From positions 1 to 5,017 of the forward strand of contig QGUR01000320.1 of the NCBI GenBank assembly GCA_003242205.1: a DNA stretch of 5,017 nucleotides. Direction: 5' to 3'. Of the stretch, positions 1 to 4,999 are shown in pieces. The notes beneath the pieces are model-generated. The model saw only the letters and a program-made list of their open reading frames with translations, was not told where the DNA came from and ran no database searches. Position numbers and translations under genes: made by a program. How positions within the stretch are numbered: position 1 is the first letter of the stretch; each line of letters opens with the position of its first letter. Source of the DNA: Chloroflexota bacterium. Lineage in GTDB: Bacteria > Chloroflexota > Anaerolineae > Aggregatilineales > Phototrophicaceae.

Positions 1-127
1 CGGCCACGCTGACCACTTCGCGGCGGTTGAAATATCCCGCCGGGCCGCCGTCAACCGGCCAATCGTAGGCAGTACCGCCTAGCGGTATCGACTTACAAGC
101 TCCCGGCTTTAGCCGGGGGTAGTTGAC
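1..127 (+). mobile_element. Right end of an IS200/IS605-type (IS1341-like) element
   Basis: After the TnpB stop come two compact hairpins: TACCGC/GCGGTA (73-78 with 82-87, three-base loop) and CCCGGCT/AGCCGGG (102-108 with 111-117, two-base loop). GTTGAC follows at 122-127. IS200/IS605 elements lack ordinary terminal inverted repeats and instead carry subterminal hairpins that the HUH transposase TnpA recognises. A GC hairpin with a TTTA core followed by a short GTTGAC-like end is typical of the right end of TnpB-only members. No tnpA is visible. The boundary at 127 is inferred from this resemblance, not from a comparison with an empty site. Confidence 0.55.
2..82 (+). CDS. tnpB: C-terminal tail of a TnpB-like (IS200/IS605 family) RNA-guided nuclease, partial
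   Basis: Only the last 26 codons are inside the window, ending at TAG 80-82; the rest lies to the left. The peptide begins GHADHFAAVEISRRA and ends VNRPIVGSTA. This resembles the end of TnpB proteins, where a zinc-ribbon CGH is followed by an A-D-x-N-A-A-x-N-I stretch carrying the last RuvC aspartate, then a basic tail. Base 1 is the last base of the preceding codon, compatible with Cys. Compared with the usual pattern the stretch is about three residues short: GHADH runs straight into FAAVEI, so the ADxN segment seems missing and the later Asn is Glu. The call rests on this short motif plus the hairpins and GTTGAC just downstream. TnpB is an omega-RNA-guided nuclease carried by IS605/IS1341-type elements. 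With so little sequence, whether the gene is intact cannot be told, but the tail suggests decay. Confidence 0.6.
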   Translation, partial: GHADHFAAVEISRRAAVNRPIVGSTA

Positions 128-194
128 GCGTTGTACTGCAAGCTTTGGCAGAGCCTGAGTGTAAATGTGATCCTGCTGTTCAGCAATGGCCGCC

Positions 195-833
195 TTAGCC
201 ACCGATGATCGCCGCGAGGCCAGTCCCCGCGAGCATTGCCCCCACAGCGAGCACGCCGAAATAGATGATGGTGGCAAACAGCAGCAGGTAGCCGAGCAGC
301 ACGAACAGGCCGTCGCGCTGCAGCGCCCCGACAGCGAGGGAGAGAATCGCAAACGCGGGCAACGTATTCGAGAACGGGATCAGGCCGAGCGGGAAGATCA
401 ACAGCACGCCGCCGAAGACGAGCGCCAGGCCGTTAGCCCGGTTCATGAGCGCGCCGCCGGTCAGCGGCAACAGGCGCGGGCGGAGGATGCCGTCGATGCG
501 CGCGACTTTCTCCGCGCCTTTGCGCAGCGCCGGCACGAGCTTGCCTGTTTCAAGCGGGCGGTCGAGGATGCGGCCCGGAAGCCAGGGCAGCCGGTTGAGC
601 GTGATGCCGGTCGCGATCAGGATGATGCCCGCGCCGAAGACGGTGCTGACGCCCGGTATCGAAACCGGAATCAGGAAGGGAATCGCTAGCAGCGCGCATA
701 GGAAGAGCAGACCCTGCTCGCCGATCAGGGCGAACAACTGCCGTAGCGTGACCGTCCTGCCCTGGATGGAATCGACGGTGGCGAACAGGGTGGCGCTGAG
801 ACTCTGGCGAGTATCCTGGAATTCGATGGCCAT
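195..833 (-). CDS. exoD: ExoD family membrane protein
   Basis: A 212-residue protein, full length for the ExoD family (named from Rhizobium, where exoD mutants are affected in exopolysaccharide production and alkali tolerance). The biochemical role is unknown. Family hallmarks are clear: GEQGLLFLCALLAIPFLIPV (residues 38-57) followed by SIPGVSTVFGAG (58-69), and later IPFSNTLPAFAIL (152-164) with LQRDGLFVLLGY (171-182). Hydrophobic segments lie at about 41-59, 63-79, 136-150, 155-170 and 174-210, so it is an inner-membrane protein. The central loop (about 80-125) is basic. The ATG at 831-833 is chosen because AAAGGA (840-845) sits six bases upstream and an extended -10 promoter lies just before that. 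The TAA at 195-197 faces the TnpB remnant convergently. The upstream same-strand gene is a cation:proton antiporter; a shared role in pH or ion stress would fit but is only inference. Confidence 0.92.
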   Translation of the reverse strand: MAIEFQDTRQSLSATLFATVDSIQGRTVTLRQLFALIGEQGLLFLCALLAIPFLIPVSIPGVSTVFGAGIILIATGITLNRLPWLPGRILDRPLETGKLVPALRKGAEKVARIDGILRPRLLPLTGGALMNRANGLALVFGGVLLIFPLGLIPFSNTLPAFAILSLAVGALQRDGLFVLLGYLLLFATIIYFGVLAVGAMLAGTGLAAIIGG

Positions 834-839
834 CGGCTG

Positions 840-845
840 TCCTTT
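840..845 (-). promoter_or_regulatory. Ribosome binding site of exoD
   Basis: The minus strand reads AAAGGA six bases before the ATG at 831-833. This is a normal Shine-Dalgarno sequence and spacing and supports the chosen start. Confidence 0.65.
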
Positions 846-859
846 ATAAACGAGCCGCC

Positions 860-887
860 ATCATAGCAGTAAATCAACCTGTGTAAA
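860..887 (-). promoter_or_regulatory. Sigma-70 type promoter with extended -10, upstream of exoD
   Basis: On the minus strand TTTACA (882-887, five of six to TTGACA) is followed after 16 bases by TATGAT (860-865, five of six to TATAAT). The -10 is preceded directly by TGC (866-868), an extended -10 TGn motif. Transcription would start about 20 bases before the exoD ATG. It sits entirely inside the 60-base gap after the antiporter stop, so exoD has its own promoter even if read-through from the antiporter also occurs. Confidence 0.6.
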
Positions 888-893
888 GCGCGG

Positions 894-2897
894 CTAGCCG
901 GCGATGCTGAAGGCATTGAGCAACTGCCCGGCGGCGGCGAGCTCGGCTGCGTCGCCGATCAGGCCGACGAGGTCGCCCGCCGCGAAGACCGTGTTGGACT
1001 TCGGGTTCGGCATGACCTGATCTCCGCGCACGATCGCGATGACCGAGGCGCCGATCTCGGCGCGCAAATTGACCTCCGACAGCTTCTTGCCCACGACCGG
1101 GCTGTCCGGCGCGACGGTACTCCAGGCGATTTCCATGCCATTCGCCTTGCGGATCAGCTGTTCGAGGATCAGGTGCTCTTTGTGCGAGTCGAGCATCTCT
1201 CCGTAACCGTCCTGCCGCACCCGGTCGACGTAGCGCTGGATGAGCCCGGTCGGATAGCCGAGCTCGAGCAGCGTGTGTCGGATGGCTTCCAGGCTACCCT
1301 CAAGCTCCGGATGCAGGATGTAGTTCGCGCCGTGCTCGGCGAGCCGTTTGATGCCCTCGGTCGTTGACGCGCGCGCGATGATCGGCAGGTTCGGCGCGAT
1401 GTCGTGCGCCGCGGCGACAACAAGCTCGGTGGTGGTTTCGTCGCGCACGCAGACGACCAGGACGCGTGCCTTGTCCAGGCCGACGTGCTTCATGATCTCC
1501 GAGTCGGCGGCGTTGCCAAAAAGCGTGTTGATGCCTTGTGCCTGGAGCGCGGCGGCGCGGTCGGCGTCTTGCTCGATGACCAGGAACGGGATGTTGAGCC
1601 CCTCGAGCACGCCGCCGATCGGACGGCCGATGCTGCCGTAGCCGACGACGACGACATGCCCGGACAGGCCGTACTGCTTCGCCTCAGGCGTCGGGCCGCC
1701 GCGGTTGATCAGGCCCCAGACGGCCGGCAGGCGCTTCAGCCCGGTCTCCAGGTGCGGCAGGGCGTGGTACAGCAGCGGGTTGATGACGATGGTCACCAGC
1801 GACGCGGCCAGGATCAGGCCATACTGCTCCGTGGACAGCACGCCGAGCGCGACGCCCGACTGGCCGACGATGAACGAGAACTCGCCGATCTGCGCCAGGC
1901 CGACCGCGACGACGACCATCGTGCGCGCGGAGCTGGGCAAAACCAGTCCAAGCGAAAGGGTGATCAGGCCCTTGCCGGCGATGATGAGCAGCGTGAGCAG
2001 CACAAGATGGCCAAAGTTCTCGACGATCGAGGCCGGATTGACAAGCATGCCGACTGAGACGAAAAACAACACCGAGAAGACCTCGCGGAAGGGCAGCACT
2101 TCCGCGCCGACCTGATGGCTGACGCCCGACTCGCCGATGATTACGCCGGCCAGGAACGCGCCGAGTGCGAGTGAGACGCCGAACAGCTCGGCGGCGCCGA
2201 ACGCGGTGCCGAGCGCGATGCCGACGACCGCGAGGATAAAAAGCTCGCGCGAGTGCATGTGCGCGATGTGCATCAGAAGCCAGGGCAGCACTCTGCGGCC
2301 GACGAAGATCATGAGCGCGACGAAGACGACCGTCTTGGCGATGGCCAGCGCGCCGCTGGCGAGCGGGTCCCCCTGATCGCCGACGACCGCCGGCAGCAGG
2401 ACGAGGATGGCGACGGTCGCGAGATCCTCAAGCACGAGCCAGCCGATGGCGACCTTGCCGTGCGCGGTGTCGATCAAACCGTTATCCTGCAGCCCGCGCA
2501 GCAGCACGACCGTGCTCGCGATCGAGATCGACAGGCCCAGAACCAGGCTCGCCTCCAGCGACCAGCCCCAGAGCTGCGTCAGCCCGACGCCGAGCAGCGT
2601 GGCGAGCACGGTCTGCAGGATCGCGCCTGGGATCGCGATCGAGCGCACGGCCCACATGTCGTCGAGCGAGAAGTGCAGCCCGACGCCGAACATCATGAAG
2701 ATAACGCCCATTTCGGCGAGCTGGCTCGCTTCGCCGACGTCTCCGACGAAGCCGGGCGTGAACGGGCCAATGGCCATGCCGGCCAGTAGATAGCCGACCA
2801 TGGGCGGCAAGCCAAGGCGGCGGGCGGCATAGCCACCTGCGAAGGCGGTGAGGATCGCCATGGTGATGGTCGCAAACAGACCGAGGTCGTGGTGCAT
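894..2897 (-). CDS. ybaL: YbaL/KefB-type monovalent cation:proton antiporter (CPA2 family) with RCK domains
   Basis: A complete 667-residue inner-membrane transporter of the CPA2 family, which exchanges K+ or Na+ for H+. The N-terminal Na+/H+ exchanger domain (about 1-385) has roughly a dozen hydrophobic segments. It carries VGYLLAGMAIGPFTPGF (34-50), MFGVGLHFSL (69-78), WLVLEDLATVAIL (153-165) and VSLALGAFLAGVIIGES (241-257), all typical of the YbaL/KefB group. A TrkA-N/RCK domain follows (about 413-530) with the nucleotide-binding Rossmann motif GYGSIG (419-424) and acidic E442 and D444 at the expected strand end. A TrkA-C domain (about 588-660) ends the protein, and the linker between (about 545-587) is charged and helical. 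The start MHHDLG matches the MHH start of enterobacterial YbaL, and AAGGAGG lies three bases upstream. The RCK domain implies gating by nucleotide or a similar ligand. Ion specificity cannot be read; the gene name is by overall resemblance. Confidence 0.93.
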   Translation of the reverse strand: MHHDLGLFATITMAILTAFAGGYAARRLGLPPMVGYLLAGMAIGPFTPGFVGDVGEASQLAEMGVIFMMFGVGLHFSLDDMWAVRSIAIPGAILQTVLATLLGVGLTQLWGWSLEASLVLGLSISIASTVVLLRGLQDNGLIDTAHGKVAIGWLVLEDLATVAILVLLPAVVGDQGDPLASGALAIAKTVVFVALMIFVGRRVLPWLLMHIAHMHSRELFILAVVGIALGTAFGAAELFGVSLALGAFLAGVIIGESGVSHQVGAEVLPFREVFSVLFFVSVGMLVNPASIVENFGHLVLLTLLIIAGKGLITLSLGLVLPSSARTMVVVAVGLAQIGEFSFIVGQSGVALGVLSTEQYGLILAASLVTIVINPLLYHALPHLETGLKRLPAVWGLINRGGPTPEAKQYGLSGHVVVVGYGSIGRPIGGVLEGLNIPFLVIEQDADRAAALQAQGINTLFGNAADSEIMKHVGLDKARVLVVCVRDETTTELVVAAAHDIAPNLPIIARASTTEGIKRLAEHGANYILHPELEGSLEAIRHTLLELGYPTGLIQRYVDRVRQDGYGEMLDSHKEHLILEQLIRKANGMEIAWSTVAPDSPVVGKKLSEVNLRAEIGASVIAIVRGDQVMPNPKSNTVFAAGDLVGLIGDAAELAAAGQLLNAFSIAG

Positions 2898-2900
2898 AGG

Positions 2901-2907
2901 CCTCCTT
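2901..2907 (-). promoter_or_regulatory. Ribosome binding site of the antiporter gene, very close to the ATG
   Basis: The minus strand reads AAGGAGG, a near-perfect anti-16S match, but with only three bases (CCT) before the ATG at 2895-2897. The next in-frame ATG is codon 13, which would remove part of the first conserved helix, so the upstream ATG is preferred despite the short spacing. Confidence 0.6.
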
Positions 2908-3020
2908 CAACGGTATCAAACGCGCGGCGACCTGGAGAGGTGGACGAAAGCCCTCCGTTGGGAGTGCGGATCTGTCGAGATGAAGCGGGTTTTAGAGGGC
3001 TTCGACTCGGAACCGGCGGC

Positions 3021-3063
3021 TGTCCCGGATCGCGGGCGGGACATGCGTTATCTTATATTTTAT
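3021..3063 (+). repeat. 43-base direct repeat with internal hairpin, copy 1
   Basis: It starts TGTCCCGGATCGCGGG and ends TTATCTTATATTTTAT. The left part folds as TGTCCCG (3021-3027) with CGGGACA (3037-3043) around a nine-base loop; the right part is an AT-rich run. It matches copy 2 at 38 of 43 positions, with copy starts 147 bases apart. No transposase is nearby and the identity of the repeat is unknown. Confidence 0.75.
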
Positions 3064-3087
3064 AAAGCAGTGGCTTTGCGCGCTACA

Positions 3088-3110
3088 AATTTCCGAGCCG
3101 TTCGGAAATT
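3088..3110. repeat. Perfect palindrome, TTCCGA-type, copy 1
   Basis: AATTTCCGA (3088-3096) pairs perfectly with TCGGAAATT (3102-3110) around a five-base loop. The core 17 bases (3091-3107) match the palindrome at 3441-3457 at 14 positions, all three differences lying in the centre. It has no T tract on either side, so it is not a typical Rho-independent terminator. It could be a REP-like dispersed palindrome or a regulator site. Confidence 0.7.
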
Positions 3111-3140
3111 CAGGCGGCGTCGTTCCCCCCTTGCCGGATG

Positions 3141-3383
3141 GCACGACGTCCAGAACGATTTCCGCGATGTCCCCGATCGCGGATGGGACATGCATTATCT
3201 GATATTTTATGCTGTTTGTAGTTGTGCTGGGGCCGAGTAACGAGACGATGGTCTCATGGGGCAGGCCGTACCGGTCGGAGTTTGATATCACAGAGTACCG
3301 GTTGGCGTTGTCAGAGGAGGAGTACGAGGCGTTAGCCGAGCGGTTCGGGCACGACGCGCACCATATACTCATGGACGTCGTGC
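3141..3383. repeat. 12-base inverted repeat (arms 3141-3152 and 3372-3383)
   Basis: GCACGACGTCCA at 3141-3152 is the exact reverse complement of TGGACGTCGTGC at 3372-3383. The arms enclose about 220 bases, including the second 43-base repeat. This could mark the ends of a small element or be chance; each arm contains the self-complementary GACGTC, which raises the chance of coincidence. Confidence 0.35.
3168..3210 (+). repeat. 43-base direct repeat with internal hairpin, copy 2
   Basis: It starts TGTCCCCGATCGCGGA and ends TTATCTGATATTTTAT, differing from copy 1 at five positions. The hairpin is kept but shifted by one base: ATGTCCC (3167-3173) pairs with GGGACAT (3185-3191) around an eleven-base loop. 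One arm-closing pair of copy 1 is lost in copy 2 while a new outer pair is gained, so the fold rather than the exact sequence is shared. The copy ends directly before the doubtful small plus-strand ORF. Confidence 0.75.
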
Positions 3384-3466
3384 AAACCAATGTCGGGCCG
3401 GAGGATATGTTTGTGGAGCCGGCTGAATCGTTACCGTCGCTTCCGAACGGTTCGGAAACGGCCTAG
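3209..3466 (+). CDS. Possible small hypothetical protein, unsupported
   Basis: An 85-codon frame that I do not recognise. Its middle (about residues 25-60) reads like a soluble acidic helix, including YRLALSEEEYEALAERFG. It has no ribosome site before the first ATG, which directly abuts the AT-rich end of a repeat. An internal ATG at 3248 has only a weak GAG upstream. The last codons run through the TTCCGA palindrome, giving LPNGSETA, and the stop overlaps the stop of the convergent VanZ-type gene at a CTAG. It has no membrane segment or cysteine motif. It may be a remnant gene or a chance frame in GC-rich sequence. Confidence 0.25.
   Translation: MLFVVVLGPSNETMVSWGRPYRSEFDITEYRLALSEEEYEALAERFGHDAHHILMDVVQTNVGPEDMFVEPAESLPSLPNGSETA
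3441..3457. repeat. Perfect palindrome, TTCCGA-type, copy 2, just downstream of the VanZ-type gene
   Basis: TTCCGAAC (3441-3448) and GTTCGGAA (3450-3457) form a perfect 17-base dyad around one central G. It lies six bases beyond the stop of the VanZ-type gene on the minus strand. A hairpin here could stabilise the 3' end of the operon mRNA, but there is no T run for a classic terminator. It closely resembles the palindrome at 3088-3110. Confidence 0.7.
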
Positions 3467-3837
3467 CGGTTTCTGGCACGGATGTAAAGCGAGGCGAGCG
3501 CAACGCCGAGCGCGTTCGCACCGAGGTCGAGGACGCTTGCGCCTCGTTCGGGGATGCCCGCTTGAGCGATTTCCGTGATTGCTCCGAAGAGAAGCATAGC
3601 AATGACTGCTATCAGGATGGCAGTGCGTCTGCCAACATACGCGGTCAGCGCGCGCTGCCAGGCAACCGTCAATGCGGTGAAGAGAACCGCATGACCGATC
3701 GCGTCAGTAATATCGCTACCGCCGAGTGCTTTGGATGTACCTGCGACAATACCGCTGTTGCCGGGGAGGGTGGTAAACAGCACGGCAGCTATAGTTAGCC
3801 CCAATGCGAGGATGAGTGATGGGAAATTCCGAGTCAC
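3463..3837 (-). CDS. VanZ-like family small membrane protein
   Basis: A 124-residue protein with hydrophobic segments at about 8-24, 47-64, 71-91 and 104-118. It shows the conserved polar pattern of the VanZ-like family: D45 followed by GH (48-49) and LF (52-53), TEIAQ (88-92), and RGASVLDLGANALG (98-111). The family is named from VanZ, linked to low-level teicoplanin resistance in enterococci. The biochemical function of most members is unknown, and they often sit near polysaccharide genes. The start is GTG at 3835-3837, overlapping the TGA of the sugar transferase gene as GTGA. No Shine-Dalgarno sequence is seen, so translation is probably coupled to the upstream gene. Its place as third gene of a sugar operon suggests a role in envelope or exopolysaccharide assembly; this is inference. 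Confidence 0.85.
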   Translation of the reverse strand: MTRNFPSLILALGLTIAAVLFTTLPGNSGIVAGTSKALGGSDITDAIGHAVLFTALTVAWQRALTAYVGRRTAILIAVIAMLLFGAITEIAQAGIPERGASVLDLGANALGVALASLYIRARNR

Positions 3838-4421
3838 CGAAAGAGCGCGAGAAAGGTGCGGAACAGGATAACGATGTCATTCCAGATCGTTGGGGCAGCG
3901 ACATATTCCAGGTCAATGGCGAGCTTTTCTGGCATGACCTGCTGCACGTAAAGCAGTTCCCAGTCTGGCCCAGTAAGGACGGCCTCCTCGTTCCGATATT
4001 TCACCGATGCGAGGCTCGTGATACCGGGCCGTACATTGAGCACCTTACGCTGCTCAGGGGTATATAAGGCGACGTAGCGCGGATCTTCGGGACGAGGGCC
4101 GACCAGACTCATATCACCTTTCAGGACGTTGAACAGTTGAGGCAATTCGTCGAGCTTGGTTCTTCGCAAAATTCGTCCTACGCGGGTAACCCGCGCGTCT
4201 CCATGCGCTGTGATGCCAGGCCCCAGTTTATCCGCGTTGGCGGTCATCGAGCGGAATTTGTAGAGCGTGAACTCACGTCCGTGCCGGCCGACTCTGCGCG
4301 CCTTGTAAATGGGCGGCCCAGGCGAATCGATGCAAATGGCAAGCGCAATGAGCACAAAAAGAGGGGAAAGCACGATAATTCCCGCGGCGCTGGCGAGAAT
4401 ATCAAAACCGCGTTTGATCAT
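3834..4421 (-). CDS. Bacterial sugar transferase, short PglC-like polyprenyl-phosphate phosphosugar transferase
   Basis: A 195-residue monotopic phosphoglycosyl transferase. It moves a phospho-sugar from a UDP-sugar onto undecaprenyl phosphate at the inner membrane, starting a glycan repeat unit. The N-terminus has the KRGFDIL motif (3-9) and one hydrophobic segment (about 8-31) with the helix-breaking Ser-Pro (19-20) typical of the re-entrant helix. Then come SPGPPIYKARRVGRHGREF (33-51) and YKFRSM (54-59). The catalytic Asp-Glu pair is in LDELPQLFNVLKGDMSLVGP (90-109), at D91-E92, followed by RPE and PGIT (132-135). The length matches PglC; the extra N-terminal membrane domain of WcaJ/WbaP-type enzymes is absent. 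The ATG overlaps the TGA of the aminotransferase gene as ATGA. AGGA lies only two bases upstream, so translational coupling is likely. An upstream 4-aminotransferase points to a bacillosamine-like or related amino sugar substrate, unproven. Confidence 0.93.
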   Translation of the reverse strand: MIKRGFDILASAAGIIVLSPLFVLIALAICIDSPGPPIYKARRVGRHGREFTLYKFRSMTANADKLGPGITAHGDARVTRVGRILRRTKLDELPQLFNVLKGDMSLVGPRPEDPRYVALYTPEQRKVLNVRPGITSLASVKYRNEEAVLTGPDWELLYVQQVMPEKLAIDLEYVAAPTIWNDIVILFRTFLALFR

Positions 4422-4999
4422 TTCCTGAACTTCTCAACGACATCGGCCACGGCCGCGATGACATCTTCGACGTCTTCGTCGGAAAGTCCGGGGTGCAGCG
4501 GCAGCGAAATCACACGCTGGAATTCTCGGTATGCAACCGGGAAGTCTTCCGGTTTCCAGTCATACTTGTCGCGGTAGTACGGATGCAGGTGGATCGGGAT
4601 GAAGTGAACGCTCGTACCGATATTGCGGTTCTTCAGTTCCTCGATGAATTGGCCGCGCGTGATCTTCAGCTTTTCGAGATGAAGTCTGAGGACATAGAGA
4701 TGCCATGCCGATTCAACGTCTGGCCGTTCAGTGGGAATCTCAAGTTCTTCGAATTCGGCAAAGGCTGTCTGGTACTGCGCGACGATTTCTCGCCGTCGGG
4801 CCTGCATGGCGTCCAATCGTTTGAGTTGCACAAGCCCTATGGCCGCCTGGATATCGGTCATGTTGTACTTGAAGCCTGCTTCGACGACCTCGTAATACCA
4901 CGATCCCTCGCCGCTGTAACGTTTCCAAGCGTCACGGCTCATACCGTGCAGACTCAACCGGCGTGCGCGTTCGATCCGGTCAGGCGTCCCTGTGAGCAT
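4418..4999 (-). CDS. DegT/DnrJ/EryC1/StrS family sugar aminotransferase, C-terminal half, 5' end missing
   Basis: About 193 residues from the C-terminal half of a PLP-dependent sugar-nucleotide aminotransferase; full members are about 370-400 residues. Such enzymes transfer an amino group, usually from glutamate, to a 4-keto or 3-keto nucleotide sugar. Family features are LSLHGMSRDAWKRY (15-28), GFKYNMTDIQAAIGLVQLKR (42-61), SAWHLYVLRL (97-106), IGTSVHFIPIHLHPYY (127-142) and SLPLHPGLSDEDVEDVI (165-181). The N-terminal PLP domain and the Schiff-base lysine would lie just upstream and are not present. Residue 1 here is the Met of the usual G-E-G-G-M/hydrophobic segment, not a true start. Upstream in frame the sequence reads DFLKR and then TAA at 5015-5017, unlike the family. 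The gene is therefore either cut by a contig-end artefact or truncated. Its TGA overlaps the next ATG. Confidence 0.9.
   Translation of the reverse strand: MLTGTPDRIERARRLSLHGMSRDAWKRYSGEGSWYYEVVEAGFKYNMTDIQAAIGLVQLKRLDAMQARRREIVAQYQTAFAEFEELEIPTERPDVESAWHLYVLRLHLEKLKITRGQFIEELKNRNIGTSVHFIPIHLHPYYRDKYDWKPEDFPVAYREFQRVISLPLHPGLSDEDVEDVIAAVADVVEKFRK

Larger units (their letters stand above)
1..147 (+). ncRNA. Putative 3' part of a TnpB omega RNA (reRNA) with adjoining guide
   Basis: In TnpB systems the omega RNA overlaps the 3' end of tnpB and runs through the right end of the element; the bases just beyond act as guide. Here the scaffold would include the hairpins at 73-87 and 102-117 and end near GTTGAC at 122-127. 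The guide would be roughly 128-147, starting GCGTTGTACTG. The 5' end cannot be set and probably lies left of the window. This is inferred from element architecture only, and if the TnpB copy is dead the RNA may be a relic. Confidence 0.35.
2898..3462. other. Repeat-rich intergenic island between the antiporter gene and the VanZ-type gene
   Basis: About 565 bases without a convincing gene. It holds two direct copies of a 43-base hairpin repeat, two TTCCGA..TCGGAA palindromes, a 12-base inverted repeat (3141-3152 with 3372-3383) and one doubtful 85-codon plus-strand ORF. The AT-rich ends of the 43-base repeats contrast with the surrounding GC-rich sequence. A weak minus-strand promoter for the antiporter could sit at the end of the first copy: TTGTAG at 3083-3088 and TATAAA at 3059-3064, with an 18-base spacer. 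The -35 match is poor, so it is not listed separately. The density of repeats suggests debris of small mobile or REP-like elements. Confidence 0.7.

Noticed and set aside
102..120. GC hairpin considered as a Rho-independent terminator for exoD or tnpB
   Set aside because: There is no T tract on either strand; its form and the following GTTGAC fit an IS200/IS605 end better.
186..849. Long plus-strand frames opposite exoD
   Set aside because: They are low-complexity Arg/Glu/Gln/Asp-rich translations typical of the complement of GC-rich membrane protein genes.
891..900. CGGCTAGCCG palindrome across the antiporter stop codon
   Set aside because: It is only ten bases with no loop or T run, so it is not a credible terminator or operator.
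1404..2793. Several long plus-strand frames opposite the antiporter gene
   Set aside because: They are shadows of a confidently identified transporter, with biased Asp/Arg/Gln composition and no domain.
3021..3210. Repeat pair considered as a CRISPR array
   Set aside because: There are only two imperfect copies, the intervening sequence of about 104 bases is far too long for a spacer, and no cas gene is present.
2848..3240. 130-codon plus-strand frame starting opposite the antiporter 5' end and crossing both 43-base repeats
   Set aside because: Most of its first third is antisense to a certain gene, no start has a ribosome site (including the ATG at 2980), and the peptide is arginine-rich and featureless apart from the repeat.
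3242..3255. GAGAC/GTCTC short inverted repeat
   Set aside because: Five-base arms are expected often by chance and nothing nearby supports a function.
2992..3390. 132-codon minus-strand frame in the intergenic island
   Set aside because: Its composition is Ser/Asn-rich and unlike a folded protein, it runs through repeats, and it is antisense to an equally doubtful plus-strand frame; no ribosome site was seen.
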